Source: Oscillospiraceae bacterium
GTDB taxonomy: Bacteria; Bacillota; Clostridia; Oscillospirales; Oscillospiraceae
DNA length: 40,005 nucleotides
Direction: 5' to 3'
Assembly: GCA_017415775.1 (NCBI GenBank)
Contig: JAFQFC010000005.1
Coordinates: forward strand, 1 to 40,005
The notes under the pieces: model-generated
The model's input: the letters and a program-made list of their open reading frames with translations, nothing else
Databases searched by the model: none
What the model was told of the DNA's origin: nothing
Program-made: the position numbers and the translations under genes
In this document: positions 1-6,083 of the stretch, piece after piece
Layout of the letters: each line of letters begins with the position of its first letter
Numbering within the stretch: the stretch's first letter is position 1

Positions 1-240
1 GTTGCAGGGACTTGTATCTTAAACATTTTTGTTTAGAAGATATTGCGCCTGCTATTCTGATTATTTTGATTGCCCATATTGTCTTAGCTGTACGATGGAT
101 GCTTATCAAAATCTTATCAGCGGTGATAAATCACCATGGGAGGGTCAAGACAGTTGTTTCGGGTGGTTATCACCTTAACAATAATGTTATACGCAAAAAC
201 GACCGAAAAATCAAGATGCTGCGGTGATCTTGTATAACAA
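1..240. other. AT-rich stretch without a supported gene
   Basis: I see no reading frame here with a convincing ribosome site. A plus-strand frame of about 70 codons (12-227) has a hydrophobic start but no Shine-Dalgarno sequence, and it lies opposite the direction of the neighbouring small genes. It may be chance, or the tail of something beginning outside the window. Base composition is clearly more AT-rich than the DNA right of 1487. Confidence 0.5.
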
Positions 241-273
241 AACACGGCGATACCTTTTCGGTACCACCGTGTT
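241..273 (-). terminator. Terminator of the small-protein unit
   Basis: Inverted repeat with arms 241-254 and 260-273 (one mismatch) and a 5-nt loop. Read on the minus strand it is followed by a short T-rich run. It lies about 100 nt downstream of the small acidic gene ending at 374 and fits as the end of that minus-strand unit. Confidence 0.65.
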
Positions 274-373
274 CGCTTGTAGTCGTCGATTGATCGGCGG
301 CTTTATTCTTTGTTTGCGTTAAGGGTTAGCTTAATACTTTTTCATCAGCTTATTAAAAATGACAATTCAGTTG

Positions 374-553
374 TTAATCGTCATCGTCGTCATCGGGCCA
401 CGATGAAACTAAATGGATATCACCAGTATCCATGTCCATGGCCATATTGTCACCCATGCGCATCATCAAATCTCCATCAGTGTCAATTGCCATATTGTCT
501 GAGATGCTCATTGCAAAATCGCCATCTTCATAATCAAAGAATCGCTTTGACAT
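374..553 (-). CDS. Small acidic repeat protein of unknown function
   Basis: A 59-residue protein, starting MSKRFFDYEDGDFAM. The start at 553 is chosen because GGAGGAAAG sits just upstream; a longer in-frame start 15 nt earlier would lie over that site. It holds two imperfect copies of a motif around DNMAxDxDxGD (SDNMAIDTDGD and GDNMAMDMDTGD), then VSSWP and six aspartates at the extreme C-terminus. There is no signal peptide or membrane segment. The gene directly upstream (573-794) ends in the same VSSWP-plus-acid pattern, so the two probably work together. I recall similar short hypothetical proteins in accessory regions of gut Firmicutes, but I know no function. The alternating Asp/Gly could suggest metal or protein binding; that is only a guess. 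Confidence 0.7.
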   Translation of the reverse strand: MSKRFFDYEDGDFAMSISDNMAIDTDGDLMMRMGDNMAMDMDTGDIHLVSSWPDDDDDD

Positions 554-572
554 ACAACTTTCCTCCAATCAT

Positions 573-794
573 TTAATCATCGTATTCTGGATAATCAGGT
601 GCCCACTCAGGCCAACTCGACACTTTATTTCTGCGATTAGAGTTGTGAATTGCCTGATGGGATTTGTGCTTAGGGTTTCTTTGGTTTGAGTGATTATCAG
701 CATTGGCTCGATATGCCTTATTATTTGGATTGTGCTGATTCGCCCAATTGTCAAGCTGTTCTTTGGTGTGTGTTTTCCCCGATACTTTGCCCAT
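573..794 (-). CDS. Small Asn/His-rich protein of unknown function
   Basis: A 73-residue protein starting MGKVSGKTHTKEQLDNW. The start at 794 is fixed by AAAGGAGATTAAC immediately upstream; an alternative start 30 nt further up has no such site. The body is rich in Asn, Gln, His and Lys and contains two related blocks (NQHNPNNKAYRAN and NQRNPKHKSHQAI). The tail is VSSWPEWAPDYPEYDD, switching sharply from basic to acidic. The stop is only 19 nt from the start of the next small gene, so they are co-transcribed. The VSSWP tail is shared with that neighbour. Function is unknown; similar short proteins are, from memory, common on mobile elements of Clostridia. A strong hairpin lies directly before its ribosome site. 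Confidence 0.7.
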   Translation of the reverse strand: MGKVSGKTHTKEQLDNWANQHNPNNKAYRANADNHSNQRNPKHKSHQAIHNSNRRNKVSSWPEWAPDYPEYDD

Positions 795-817
795 GTTAAT
801 CTCCTTTCTGAACCAAA

Positions 818-847
818 AGTCCACGCACTTTGTTTTGTGCGTGGACT
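818..847 (-). promoter_or_regulatory. Hairpin just upstream of the small-gene ribosome site
   Basis: Perfect 11-bp inverted repeat (818-828 and 837-847) with an 8-nt loop. On the minus strand it is followed by only four T residues and then, within about 20 nt, by the ribosome site of the gene at 794. It could be a weak terminator or attenuator in the long leader, or an RNA-stabilising hairpin. Confidence 0.5.
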
Positions 848-1128
848 ACGACTATCCAGAAAGCTCGCTTTACACGCATCAAAACAAAACCGACAAAAGG
901 ACTATCTTTTTCGGTTCGATTTTGTGGTGTAAAACAGCGAAACAACAGGGGGACAACAACAGTCAACACACAACTGCTTTCTTAATCCCATAACGAGAAT
1001 TTACTTGGAACTAATAGTTTCGAGGATTTACTCATTTGTCTGCTAATCATTTAAGCCTCTTAGGTTCAATGAGATTCGTACTCTCGTTCTACGAATGCTT
1101 GAAGCTGGAAGCGCTCCAACAGATTAGC
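848..1128 (-). promoter_or_regulatory. Long structured leader of the small-gene unit
   Basis: About 330 nt separate the predicted transcription start (near 1128) from the first small gene. The stretch holds several inverted repeats: 1074-1080 with 1090-1096 (ATTCGTA/TACGAAT), a near-palindrome around 1105-1118, and 1042-1056 with 1122-1134. It also holds the possible leader peptide. No known riboswitch class was recognised. Confidence 0.45.
982..1050 (-). CDS. Possible 22-codon leader peptide
   Basis: Minus-strand frame ATG at 1050 to TAA at 982, starting MISRQMSKSSK and rich in Ser and Lys. AAGAGG lies five bases before the ATG. It sits in the leader downstream of a near-consensus promoter and upstream of an attenuator-like hairpin. 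The start region can pair with the predicted 5' end of the transcript: GCTAATC and TTTAAGC near 1122-1134 match the complementary arms around 1042-1056. That arrangement recalls translated leaders that control downstream genes. The frame is short enough to be chance, so confidence is low. Confidence 0.3.
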   Translation of the reverse strand: MISRQMSKSSKLLVPSKFSLWD

Positions 1129-1134
1129 TTAAAT

Positions 1135-1163
1135 ATTATAGCATAAAGACAGCAACTTTTCAA
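1135..1163 (-). promoter_or_regulatory. SigmaA-type promoter for the small-gene unit
   Basis: On the minus strand TTGAAA (1158-1163), a 17-nt spacer and TATAAT (1135-1140). This is a near-consensus housekeeping promoter reading toward the leader and the small genes at 573-794 and 374-553. Confidence 0.75.
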
Positions 1164-1236
1164 TACAATATGGGAAATTGTTGATTAATATCGCAAAACT
1201 TCGGAGATTTTTTTATGAATAATTGCAAAGCACTCG

Positions 1237-1386
1237 TGGTATCACTTGGTATCAGAGACACCGAGAAAACTGTGGGACTACAGTAAAAAAACAATAAAAA
1301 AAGCCCTTGTTCTTCCACTTCATACATGGAAAAACAAGGGCTATTTGGGACGAATATATTACTCTATTAGTCCGGTGTTGGTATCA
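1237..1386. repeat. TGGTATCA repeats near the guaA junction
   Basis: The 8-mer TGGTATCA occurs at 1237-1244, 1247-1254 and 1379-1386; the last two extend to TTGGTATCA. They flank the guaA-side terminator in otherwise non-coding AT-rich DNA. Short direct repeats next to an integration end can be arm-type recombinase sites; that reading is inference. Confidence 0.4.
1302..1342 (-). terminator. Terminator downstream of guaA
   Basis: Arms 1302-1311 (AGCCCTTGTT) and 1333-1342 form a hairpin. On the minus strand it is followed by TTTTTTT and further T-rich sequence. It lies about 145 nt past the guaA stop codon, so it could be a resident guaA terminator or belong to an inserted element. Confidence 0.75.
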
Positions 1387-1486
1387 ATTTGGTGTAAAAC
1401 GCCGTTTTCAGCTTTTTTGAAGGCTTTTTGCGTTCAAAAACCCTTGATACATCGGACTTTTTGCTTGAGGGTCAAACCACTGTTAG

Positions 1487-2488
1487 TTATTCCCACTCGA
1501 TGGTGCCGATGGGCTTGGGAGTCAGATCCAGCAGCACACGGTTGATGCCTTCCACCTCGTGGGTGATGCGGTAGGTGATCTTGTGCAGCACCTCGTAGGG
1601 CACTTCCTCGATGGTGGCGGTCATGGCGTCCTTGGTGTTGATGGCACGGATGATGGCGGGCCAGCCTTCGTAGCGGCTCTCGTCCTTCACGCCCACGCTC
1701 TTGATATCGGGCACGGCGATGAAGTACTGCCACACCTTCTCGCTCAGGCCGCAGAGTGCGAACTCCTCGCGCAGAATGGCGTCGGCCTCACGCAGTGCGT
1801 GCAGGCGGTCACGGGTGATGGCGCCCAGGCAGCGCACGCCCAGACCGGGGCCGGGGAACGGCTGACGGTAGACCATAGCGTGGGGCAGACCCAGAGCCTC
1901 GCCCACCACACGGACTTCGTCCTTGAACAGGAACTTCAGAGGCTCCACCAGATCGAACTGCAGGTCCTCAGGCAGACCGCCCACATTGTGGTGGGACTTG
2001 ACGGCCTTCTTGCCCTCGGCAGCCTTGATGGACTCCAGAATATCGGGGTAGATGGTGCCCTGTGCCAGGAAGGAGATACCCTCCAGCTTGCGGGCCTCAT
2101 CGGCGAACACGGTGATGAATTCCTTGCCGATGATCTTGCGCTTGCGCTCGGGATCGGCGACGCCGGCCAGCAGGTCCAGGAAGTGGTCGGTGGCATCCAC
2201 ATAGATGAGGTTGGCATCCAGACCGTCCTTGAACATCTTGATTACGCTTTCAGATTCGTCCTTGCGCATCAGACCGTGGTTGACGTGGACGCAGACCAGC
2301 TGCTTGCCGATGGCCTTGATCAGCAGAGCGGCCACAACGGAAGAATCCACACCGCCGGACAGAGCCAGCAGCACCTTCTTGTCACCCACCTGCGCACGAA
2401 CTTCGGCCACCTGCTCTTCGATAAAAGCCTGGGCCAGCTCCGGCGTGGTGATGCGTACCATGGATTCGGGACGAACATTGTTTGCCAT
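1487..2488 (-). CDS. guaA: GMP synthase, ATP-pyrophosphatase half only
   Basis: This enzyme converts XMP to GMP by adenylylation and amination, the last step of guanine nucleotide synthesis. The 333-residue product has the PP-loop motif SGGVDSS at residues 44-50, the later motifs KSHHNVGGLP and PFPGPGLGVR, and the canonical C-terminus GTIEWE. The ATG at 2488 is chosen because GGAGGATTTTCT precedes it. The usual bacterial enzyme is about 510-525 residues with an N-terminal class I glutamine amidotransferase domain. That domain is entirely missing here, and the upstream DNA is a promoter, not coding. The layout is that of the archaeal-type synthetase subunit, which needs a separate glutaminase or free ammonia. 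It is transcribed divergently from glnA. Its 3' end abuts the AT-rich accessory segment. Confidence 0.92.
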   Translation of the reverse strand: MANNVRPESMVRITTPELAQAFIEEQVAEVRAQVGDKKVLLALSGGVDSSVVAALLIKAIGKQLVCVHVNHGLMRKDESESVIKMFKDGLDANLIYVDATDHFLDLLAGVADPERKRKIIGKEFITVFADEARKLEGISFLAQGTIYPDILESIKAAEGKKAVKSHHNVGGLPEDLQFDLVEPLKFLFKDEVRVVGEALGLPHAMVYRQPFPGPGLGVRCLGAITRDRLHALREADAILREEFALCGLSEKVWQYFIAVPDIKSVGVKDESRYEGWPAIIRAINTKDAMTATIEEVPYEVLHKITYRITHEVEGINRVLLDLTPKPIGTIEWE

Positions 2489-2558
2489 AGAAAATCCTCC
2501 ATTCAACTGTTTCAACAGCAGCATTCGTATCAGACGGGTCAAAAAATTGCCCTACGAT

Positions 2559-2588
2559 ATTATACTGCCATCGGTACGCTCTGCGCAA
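2559..2588 (-). promoter_or_regulatory. guaA promoter
   Basis: On the minus strand TTGCGC (2583-2588), an 18-nt spacer and TATAAT (2559-2564), about 70 nt before the guaA start. No purine-riboswitch signature was recognised between it and the gene. Confidence 0.6.
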
Positions 2589-2700
2589 GATTTTTTTTGC
2601 CCGGAATGGGGGGTTCTGGTGCAGGTTCTTCCTAAGGCAGGAATAAGCTGTTCTTATTTCTACCTGTGAAAAAAACCAAAATAAGGGGGAAAACTAAACA

Positions 2701-2729
2701 TTGAAAAATGGAAAAAACAGGCGTATTCT
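2701..2729 (+). promoter_or_regulatory. glnA promoter
   Basis: TTGAAA (2701-2706), a 17-nt spacer and TATTCT (2724-2729), about 50 nt before the chosen glnA start. Its position over an earlier in-frame ATG (2708) supports the later start at 2783. Confidence 0.65.
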
Positions 2730-2782
2730 ATATAGTGGATAAACTTGTAGGAAACCTGAATTCTTTTTTGGAGGAATCAAAT

Positions 2783-4204
2783 ATGCGTACTGCAGCAGAC
2801 ATCATCAAGCTCATTGAAGAGAAGGGCATCCAGATGGTGGACTTCAAGATCGTGGATATCAACGGTCAGTTCCGCCATGTGACCATTCCTGCCTCCCAGT
2901 TTACTGAGGATACCATGAAGAACGGTATCGGCTTCGACGCTTCCAACTACGGTTACGCTGTGGTGGAGAAGAGCGACATGGTCTTCATCCCCGACCTGGA
3001 TACCGCCAACGTGGACCCCTACTGCGCCATCCCCACTCTGTCCATCACCGGTAATGCCATGATCATCGACTATCCCGAGAACCGTCCTCTGGATCAGTAC
3101 CCCCGCAACATCGTTCTGGCCGCCGAGCAGTATATGAAGGATCTGGGCATTGCCGACACCATGCTGATCCTGCCCGAGTTCGAGTTCCATCTGTTTGACC
3201 AGGTGGGCTGGTCCGTGCAGCCCGATGCCATTGGCGTCAATCTGGACACCGAGCAGGCCTACTGGAACAGCGCCAGCCAGGGCCAGGGCGTGGTGGTACC
3301 TCACCAGAAGCACTACCATATGGCCAAGCCCTTCGACCGCACCTACGAGTGCCGCAGCGAGATGTGCCTGGAGCTGGAGAAGATGGGCGTGCAGATCAAG
3401 TACCATCATCCCGAAGTGGGTGCTGCCGGCCAGTTTGAGATCGAGCCCATGCTGGGCCAGATGAGCAAGATGGCCGACGCCTCCATGCTGATCAAGTACG
3501 TTATCCACAACACCGCCCTGAAGTATGGCAAGGTGGCCACCTTTATGCCCAAGCCCGTGTACGGCGAGGCCGGCAACGGTATGCACGTGCATATGCTGCT
3601 GCTGAAGGACGGCGAGCCCGTGTTCTCCGATGATAACGGTTACTCCCACCTGAGCAAGGAAGCCCACTGGTTCATGGGCGGTCTGCTGAAGCACATCAGC
3701 GCCCTGTGCGCCATCACCAACCCCAGCACCAACTCCTTCAAGCGTCTGGTGCCCGGCTTTGAGGCTCCCGTCACCGTCGGCTACGCCACCTCCAACCGCA
3801 GCGCCGTCATCCGCATCCCCGCCTATGCCAAGAGCCCCAAGCTGCGTCGTTTCGAGATCCGTAACCCCGACGCTACCTGCAACCCCTACCTGTGCTATGC
3901 TGCTTTGCTGATGGCCGGTCTGGACGGTATCAAGAACCAGATCGATCCTCACGCCAACGGCTGGGGCCCCTACGATATGAACCTGTACAACCTGCCCGAG
4001 GAAGAGAAGGCCAAGCTGAGCGCCCTGCCCACCCGTCTGGAGGATGCGCTGTCCGCTCTGGAGGCCGACCATGACTTCCTGACCGCCGGCGGTGTGTTCC
4101 CCGAGCATCTCATCAAGAACTTCATCGCCCTCAAGCGTAAGGAGTGCCTGGAGATGTCCAAGATCCCCCATCCCGCCGAGTTCGATCGTTACTTCAACCT
4201 GTAA
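2783..4204 (+). CDS. glnA: Glutamine synthetase, type I
   Basis: ATP-dependent synthesis of glutamine from glutamate and ammonium, the main ammonium-assimilating step. The 473-residue product carries the GSI hallmarks: the N-terminal beta-grasp with DFKIVDINGQFRH, the catalytic glutamates in PEFEFH, the ATP/glutamate region GNGMHVHM, NPSTNSFKRLVPG, and NRSAVIRIP. The start at 2783 is set by GGAGGA at 2770-2775. The region around AYWNS and the tail (NLYNLPEEE, then AGGVF, PHPAEFDRYF) resemble the GSI-beta enzymes of Proteobacteria, where the Tyr of NLY is the adenylylation site. No adenylyltransferase gene is in the window, so use of this Tyr is unproven. A strong terminator follows directly. 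Confidence 0.96.
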   Translation: MRTAADIIKLIEEKGIQMVDFKIVDINGQFRHVTIPASQFTEDTMKNGIGFDASNYGYAVVEKSDMVFIPDLDTANVDPYCAIPTLSITGNAMIIDYPENRPLDQYPRNIVLAAEQYMKDLGIADTMLILPEFEFHLFDQVGWSVQPDAIGVNLDTEQAYWNSASQGQGVVVPHQKHYHMAKPFDRTYECRSEMCLELEKMGVQIKYHHPEVGAAGQFEIEPMLGQMSKMADASMLIKYVIHNTALKYGKVATFMPKPVYGEAGNGMHVHMLLLKDGEPVFSDDNGYSHLSKEAHWFMGGLLKHISALCAITNPSTNSFKRLVPGFEAPVTVGYATSNRSAVIRIPAYAKSPKLRRFEIRNPDATCNPYLCYAALLMAGLDGIKNQIDPHANGWGPYDMNLYNLPEEEKAKLSALPTRLEDALSALEADHDFLTAGGVFPEHLIKNFIALKRKECLEMSKIPHPAEFDRYFNL

Positions 4205-4210
4205 AACATC

Positions 4211-4247
4211 TGCCCCAAAAGGCTATTGCCTTTTGGGGCATTTTTTT
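4211..4247 (+). terminator. glnA terminator
   Basis: Perfect 13-bp stem (4211-4223 and 4228-4240) with a TATT loop followed by seven T residues, seven bases after the glnA stop. Confidence 0.93.
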
Positions 4248-4389
4248 GCAGCGCTCTGCGCGCACTCGCTGCGCTCGCACACTTGTGCGCTGAGAAGTGT
4301 TTTTCCTCCCGCACATGTCGGTAGGAAAAACAAATTTGGCTCTCTTTCGCCGCCTGCGGCGAAAATCTGTGAGACAACCACAGCGAAAA
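4248..4389. repeat. Structured GC-rich intergenic segment
   Basis: Between two good terminators lies about 140 nt with nested inverted repeats: GTTTTTCCT at 4299-4307 with AGGAAAAAC at 4323-4331, and TTTCGCCGC at 4345-4353 with GCGGCGAAA at 4356-4364. A run of alternating GCGC words spans 4250-4290. It has no coding signal. It looks like a palindromic intergenic repeat or a remnant, but only one copy is visible here. Confidence 0.45.
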
Positions 4390-4417
4390 AAGAAGCTCTC
4401 CTTCGGGAGAGCTTCTT
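4390..4417. terminator. Bidirectional terminator at the lysR end
   Basis: AAGAAGCTCTCC, a TTCG tetraloop, then the complementary arm and a T run; an A run precedes the stem, so it can act in both directions. It ends 13 nt from the LysR stop codon. Confidence 0.88.
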
Positions 4418-4429
4418 TTTTTGTTGCTG

Positions 4430-5326
4430 TTATTCTTTTTCCAGACTGTGCTTGACAAAGTCGCAGAACCGCTGGGCGGCGGCCGTCATGGGAACGTCCC
4501 GCAGCGTACACATGTCCACGCTGCGTGCAGGGATATCGAAGTCGGTCTGCAGCTGCCGCAGCTCGCCGCTTTCCAGCTCACGGCGGACGAATTCAGCCGT
4601 CACGCCGGCCACGCCAAAGCCGATGCCGGCCAGATCCACCAGCAGGCTCCGGGCGCCCAGCTCGATCTCGGGATCCAGATGCAGCCCGTTGTGCAGGAAG
4701 TATTTCTCCAGATACAGGCGGGAAGAAGCCTTGCGATCCAGCAGGATCAGGGGGAATTGGGCGATCTCCCGGAGGGAGTAGACGTGGTCGAAATCGCAGT
4801 TGTAGTCTGCCGAAGCCACGAAGATCTGATGGGTGGCAAAGCAGGGGTGCGTCTCCAGCGAGGCGGTTTCCTGCGGCGTACTGGCAAAGGCTACATCCAC
4901 CTTGCCCGACTGCAGCAGACTGAGGATCTTGTGGCTGCGTCCGCTGACGATCTGAATGTGGATGGCGGGATACTGCTTATGAAAGCTGTCCAGATAGGGC
5001 AGCAGGAACTGGCTGGCCACCGTGTCGCTGGCGGCGATGGTCAAATGCCCCATCTGCAGCTCGTGAGTCTGAGACAGCTTGGCCTCGCCGGTCTCCAGCA
5101 GGCCGATGGCGCTGCGGACATATTCATAGAGCATCTTGCCCTCCACCGTCAAAGATACGCCGCGGGAGTTGCGGGCAAACAGACGGGTCTGCAGCTCCGA
5201 CTCCAGCTGTTTGATGGACTGGCTGACAGCAGACTGGGAGATAAAGAGGGTCTGGGCGGCAGCAGTGATATTGCCGGCCTCAGCCACTTCCTTGAATACC
5301 TTGTAGAGTTCCAGTTTCACAGACAT
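4430..5326 (-). CDS. LysR-family transcriptional regulator
   Basis: A 298-residue regulator of normal LysR length. The N-terminal winged helix-turn-helix covers roughly residues 1-60, with the recognition region AAAQTLFISQSAVSQSIKQLE. A periplasmic-binding-protein-like effector domain follows from about residue 90 (start GHLTIAASDTVASQFLLPYL). AATGAGGTAA gives a ribosome site before the ATG at 5326. The gene is alone between terminators and points away from nrdG, so the target cannot be read from context. Similarity to CysB/CysL-type regulators is plausible, but the effector is unknown. Confidence 0.92.
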   Translation of the reverse strand: MSVKLELYKVFKEVAEAGNITAAAQTLFISQSAVSQSIKQLESELQTRLFARNSRGVSLTVEGKMLYEYVRSAIGLLETGEAKLSQTHELQMGHLTIAASDTVASQFLLPYLDSFHKQYPAIHIQIVSGRSHKILSLLQSGKVDVAFASTPQETASLETHPCFATHQIFVASADYNCDFDHVYSLREIAQFPLILLDRKASSRLYLEKYFLHNGLHLDPEIELGARSLLVDLAGIGFGVAGVTAEFVRRELESGELRQLQTDFDIPARSVDMCTLRDVPMTAAAQRFCDFVKHSLEKE

Positions 5327-5379
5327 AGGGATTACCTCATTAGAACGGATTATTATTAAGAAAACTTCTATCTGCGATA

Positions 5380-5407
5380 ATTATAGCAGATTGTTCAGAA
5401 AATGCAA
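5380..5407 (-). promoter_or_regulatory. lysR promoter
   Basis: On the minus strand TTGCAT (5402-5407), a 16-nt spacer and TATAAT (5380-5385), about 55 nt before the LysR start. Confidence 0.65.
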
Positions 5408-5447
5408 GAGAGAGTTTTATCAGCTGGGCTAATGGCAGAAGAAGCAA

Positions 5448-5484
5448 AAAAGAGGACTTTTGGCAAGGCCAAAAGTCCTCTTTT
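5448..5484 (-). terminator. nrdG terminator
   Basis: Perfect 17-bp stem (arms 5448-5464 and 5468-5484, loop AAG). On the minus strand it begins at the last base of the nrdG stop codon and is followed by a T run. Confidence 0.9.
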
Positions 5485-6017
5485 CATCTTCTCAGCTTTT
5501 CCCAGATCACAATTTCGCCTGCTGAGCGTGTGGCGTTCATGTCGATGATCCGCTGGTTGCGGCTGCCCCGGAACTGCAGAGAGATGTCTTTTTCCTCTTG
5601 CCGGAACCGTCCGTCCACCAGAATGTCGATGTGGGAGAGCATCTCATCGGTATGCTCCGTCCGGGGATAGCTGCCCTCGGTGCACAGCTCCTCGCCCAGG
5701 CGGAAGCCGGTGAAGCACCATACCGTCTTGGTCGGATACCGGGCCTTCACCTTCCGCAGCAGCGCCGTCAGTACGCTCTGGTTGGCGGGCTCGAAAGGCT
5801 CGCCGCCCAGCAGCGTCAGCCCATCCACGTAGGACTTGTCCAGCTCGGCGAAGATCTCCGCCTCGGTGTCGGCAGTGTAGGGCCGTCCGTAGCAGAAATC
5901 CCAGGTCTGAGGCTGAAAGCAGCCGGGGCAGCGGTTGGTGCAGCCGGAGACGAACAGTGTCACCCGCACGCCGGTGCCGTTGGCAATATCACATTTTTTC
6001 AGTTCGCCGTAGTGCAT
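5484..6017 (-). CDS. nrdG: Anaerobic ribonucleotide reductase activase
   Basis: A 177-residue radical-SAM activase that uses a 4Fe-4S cluster and S-adenosylmethionine to install the glycyl radical on NrdD. The cluster ligands are visible as C26, C30 and C33 in SGCTNRCPGC, followed by a GGEP-type motif (LLGGEPFEP). The start at 6017 is chosen because AAGGAGGC lies just upstream. A 17-residue upstream extension is possible in frame but has no ribosome site. It follows nrdD on the same strand with a 66-nt gap, as in most anaerobes, so the two form an operon ending at the terminator that overlaps its stop. Confidence 0.95.
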   Translation of the reverse strand: MHYGELKKCDIANGTGVRVTLFVSGCTNRCPGCFQPQTWDFCYGRPYTADTEAEIFAELDKSYVDGLTLLGGEPFEPANQSVLTALLRKVKARYPTKTVWCFTGFRLGEELCTEGSYPRTEHTDEMLSHIDILVDGRFRQEEKDISLQFRGSRNQRIIDMNATRSAGEIVIWEKLRR

Positions 6018-6083
6018 GGCGTGCCTCCTTGCTGACGGGGAAGGGGCGGGCAGCGGCCCGCCCCACAAGTTTTTTGAGATTTT

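Noticed and set aside
12-227. Plus-strand hydrophobic frame at the left edge
   Set aside because: No ribosome site, no family resemblance, in AT-rich DNA opposite to the local transcription direction.
2489-2700. Possible purine riboswitch or missing glutaminase domain upstream of guaA
   Set aside because: No purine-aptamer core was recognised and the frame upstream of the start is interrupted by a promoter, so neither is supported.
2708-2782. Upstream in-frame start adding 25 residues to GlnA
   Set aside because: It falls in the promoter, lacks a ribosome site, and the extension is not GlnA-like; GGAGGA fixes the start at 2783.
2777-4171. Long open frame antisense to glnA
   Set aside because: Same codon-bias effect; low-complexity His/Leu/Gly-rich translation with no recognisable domain.
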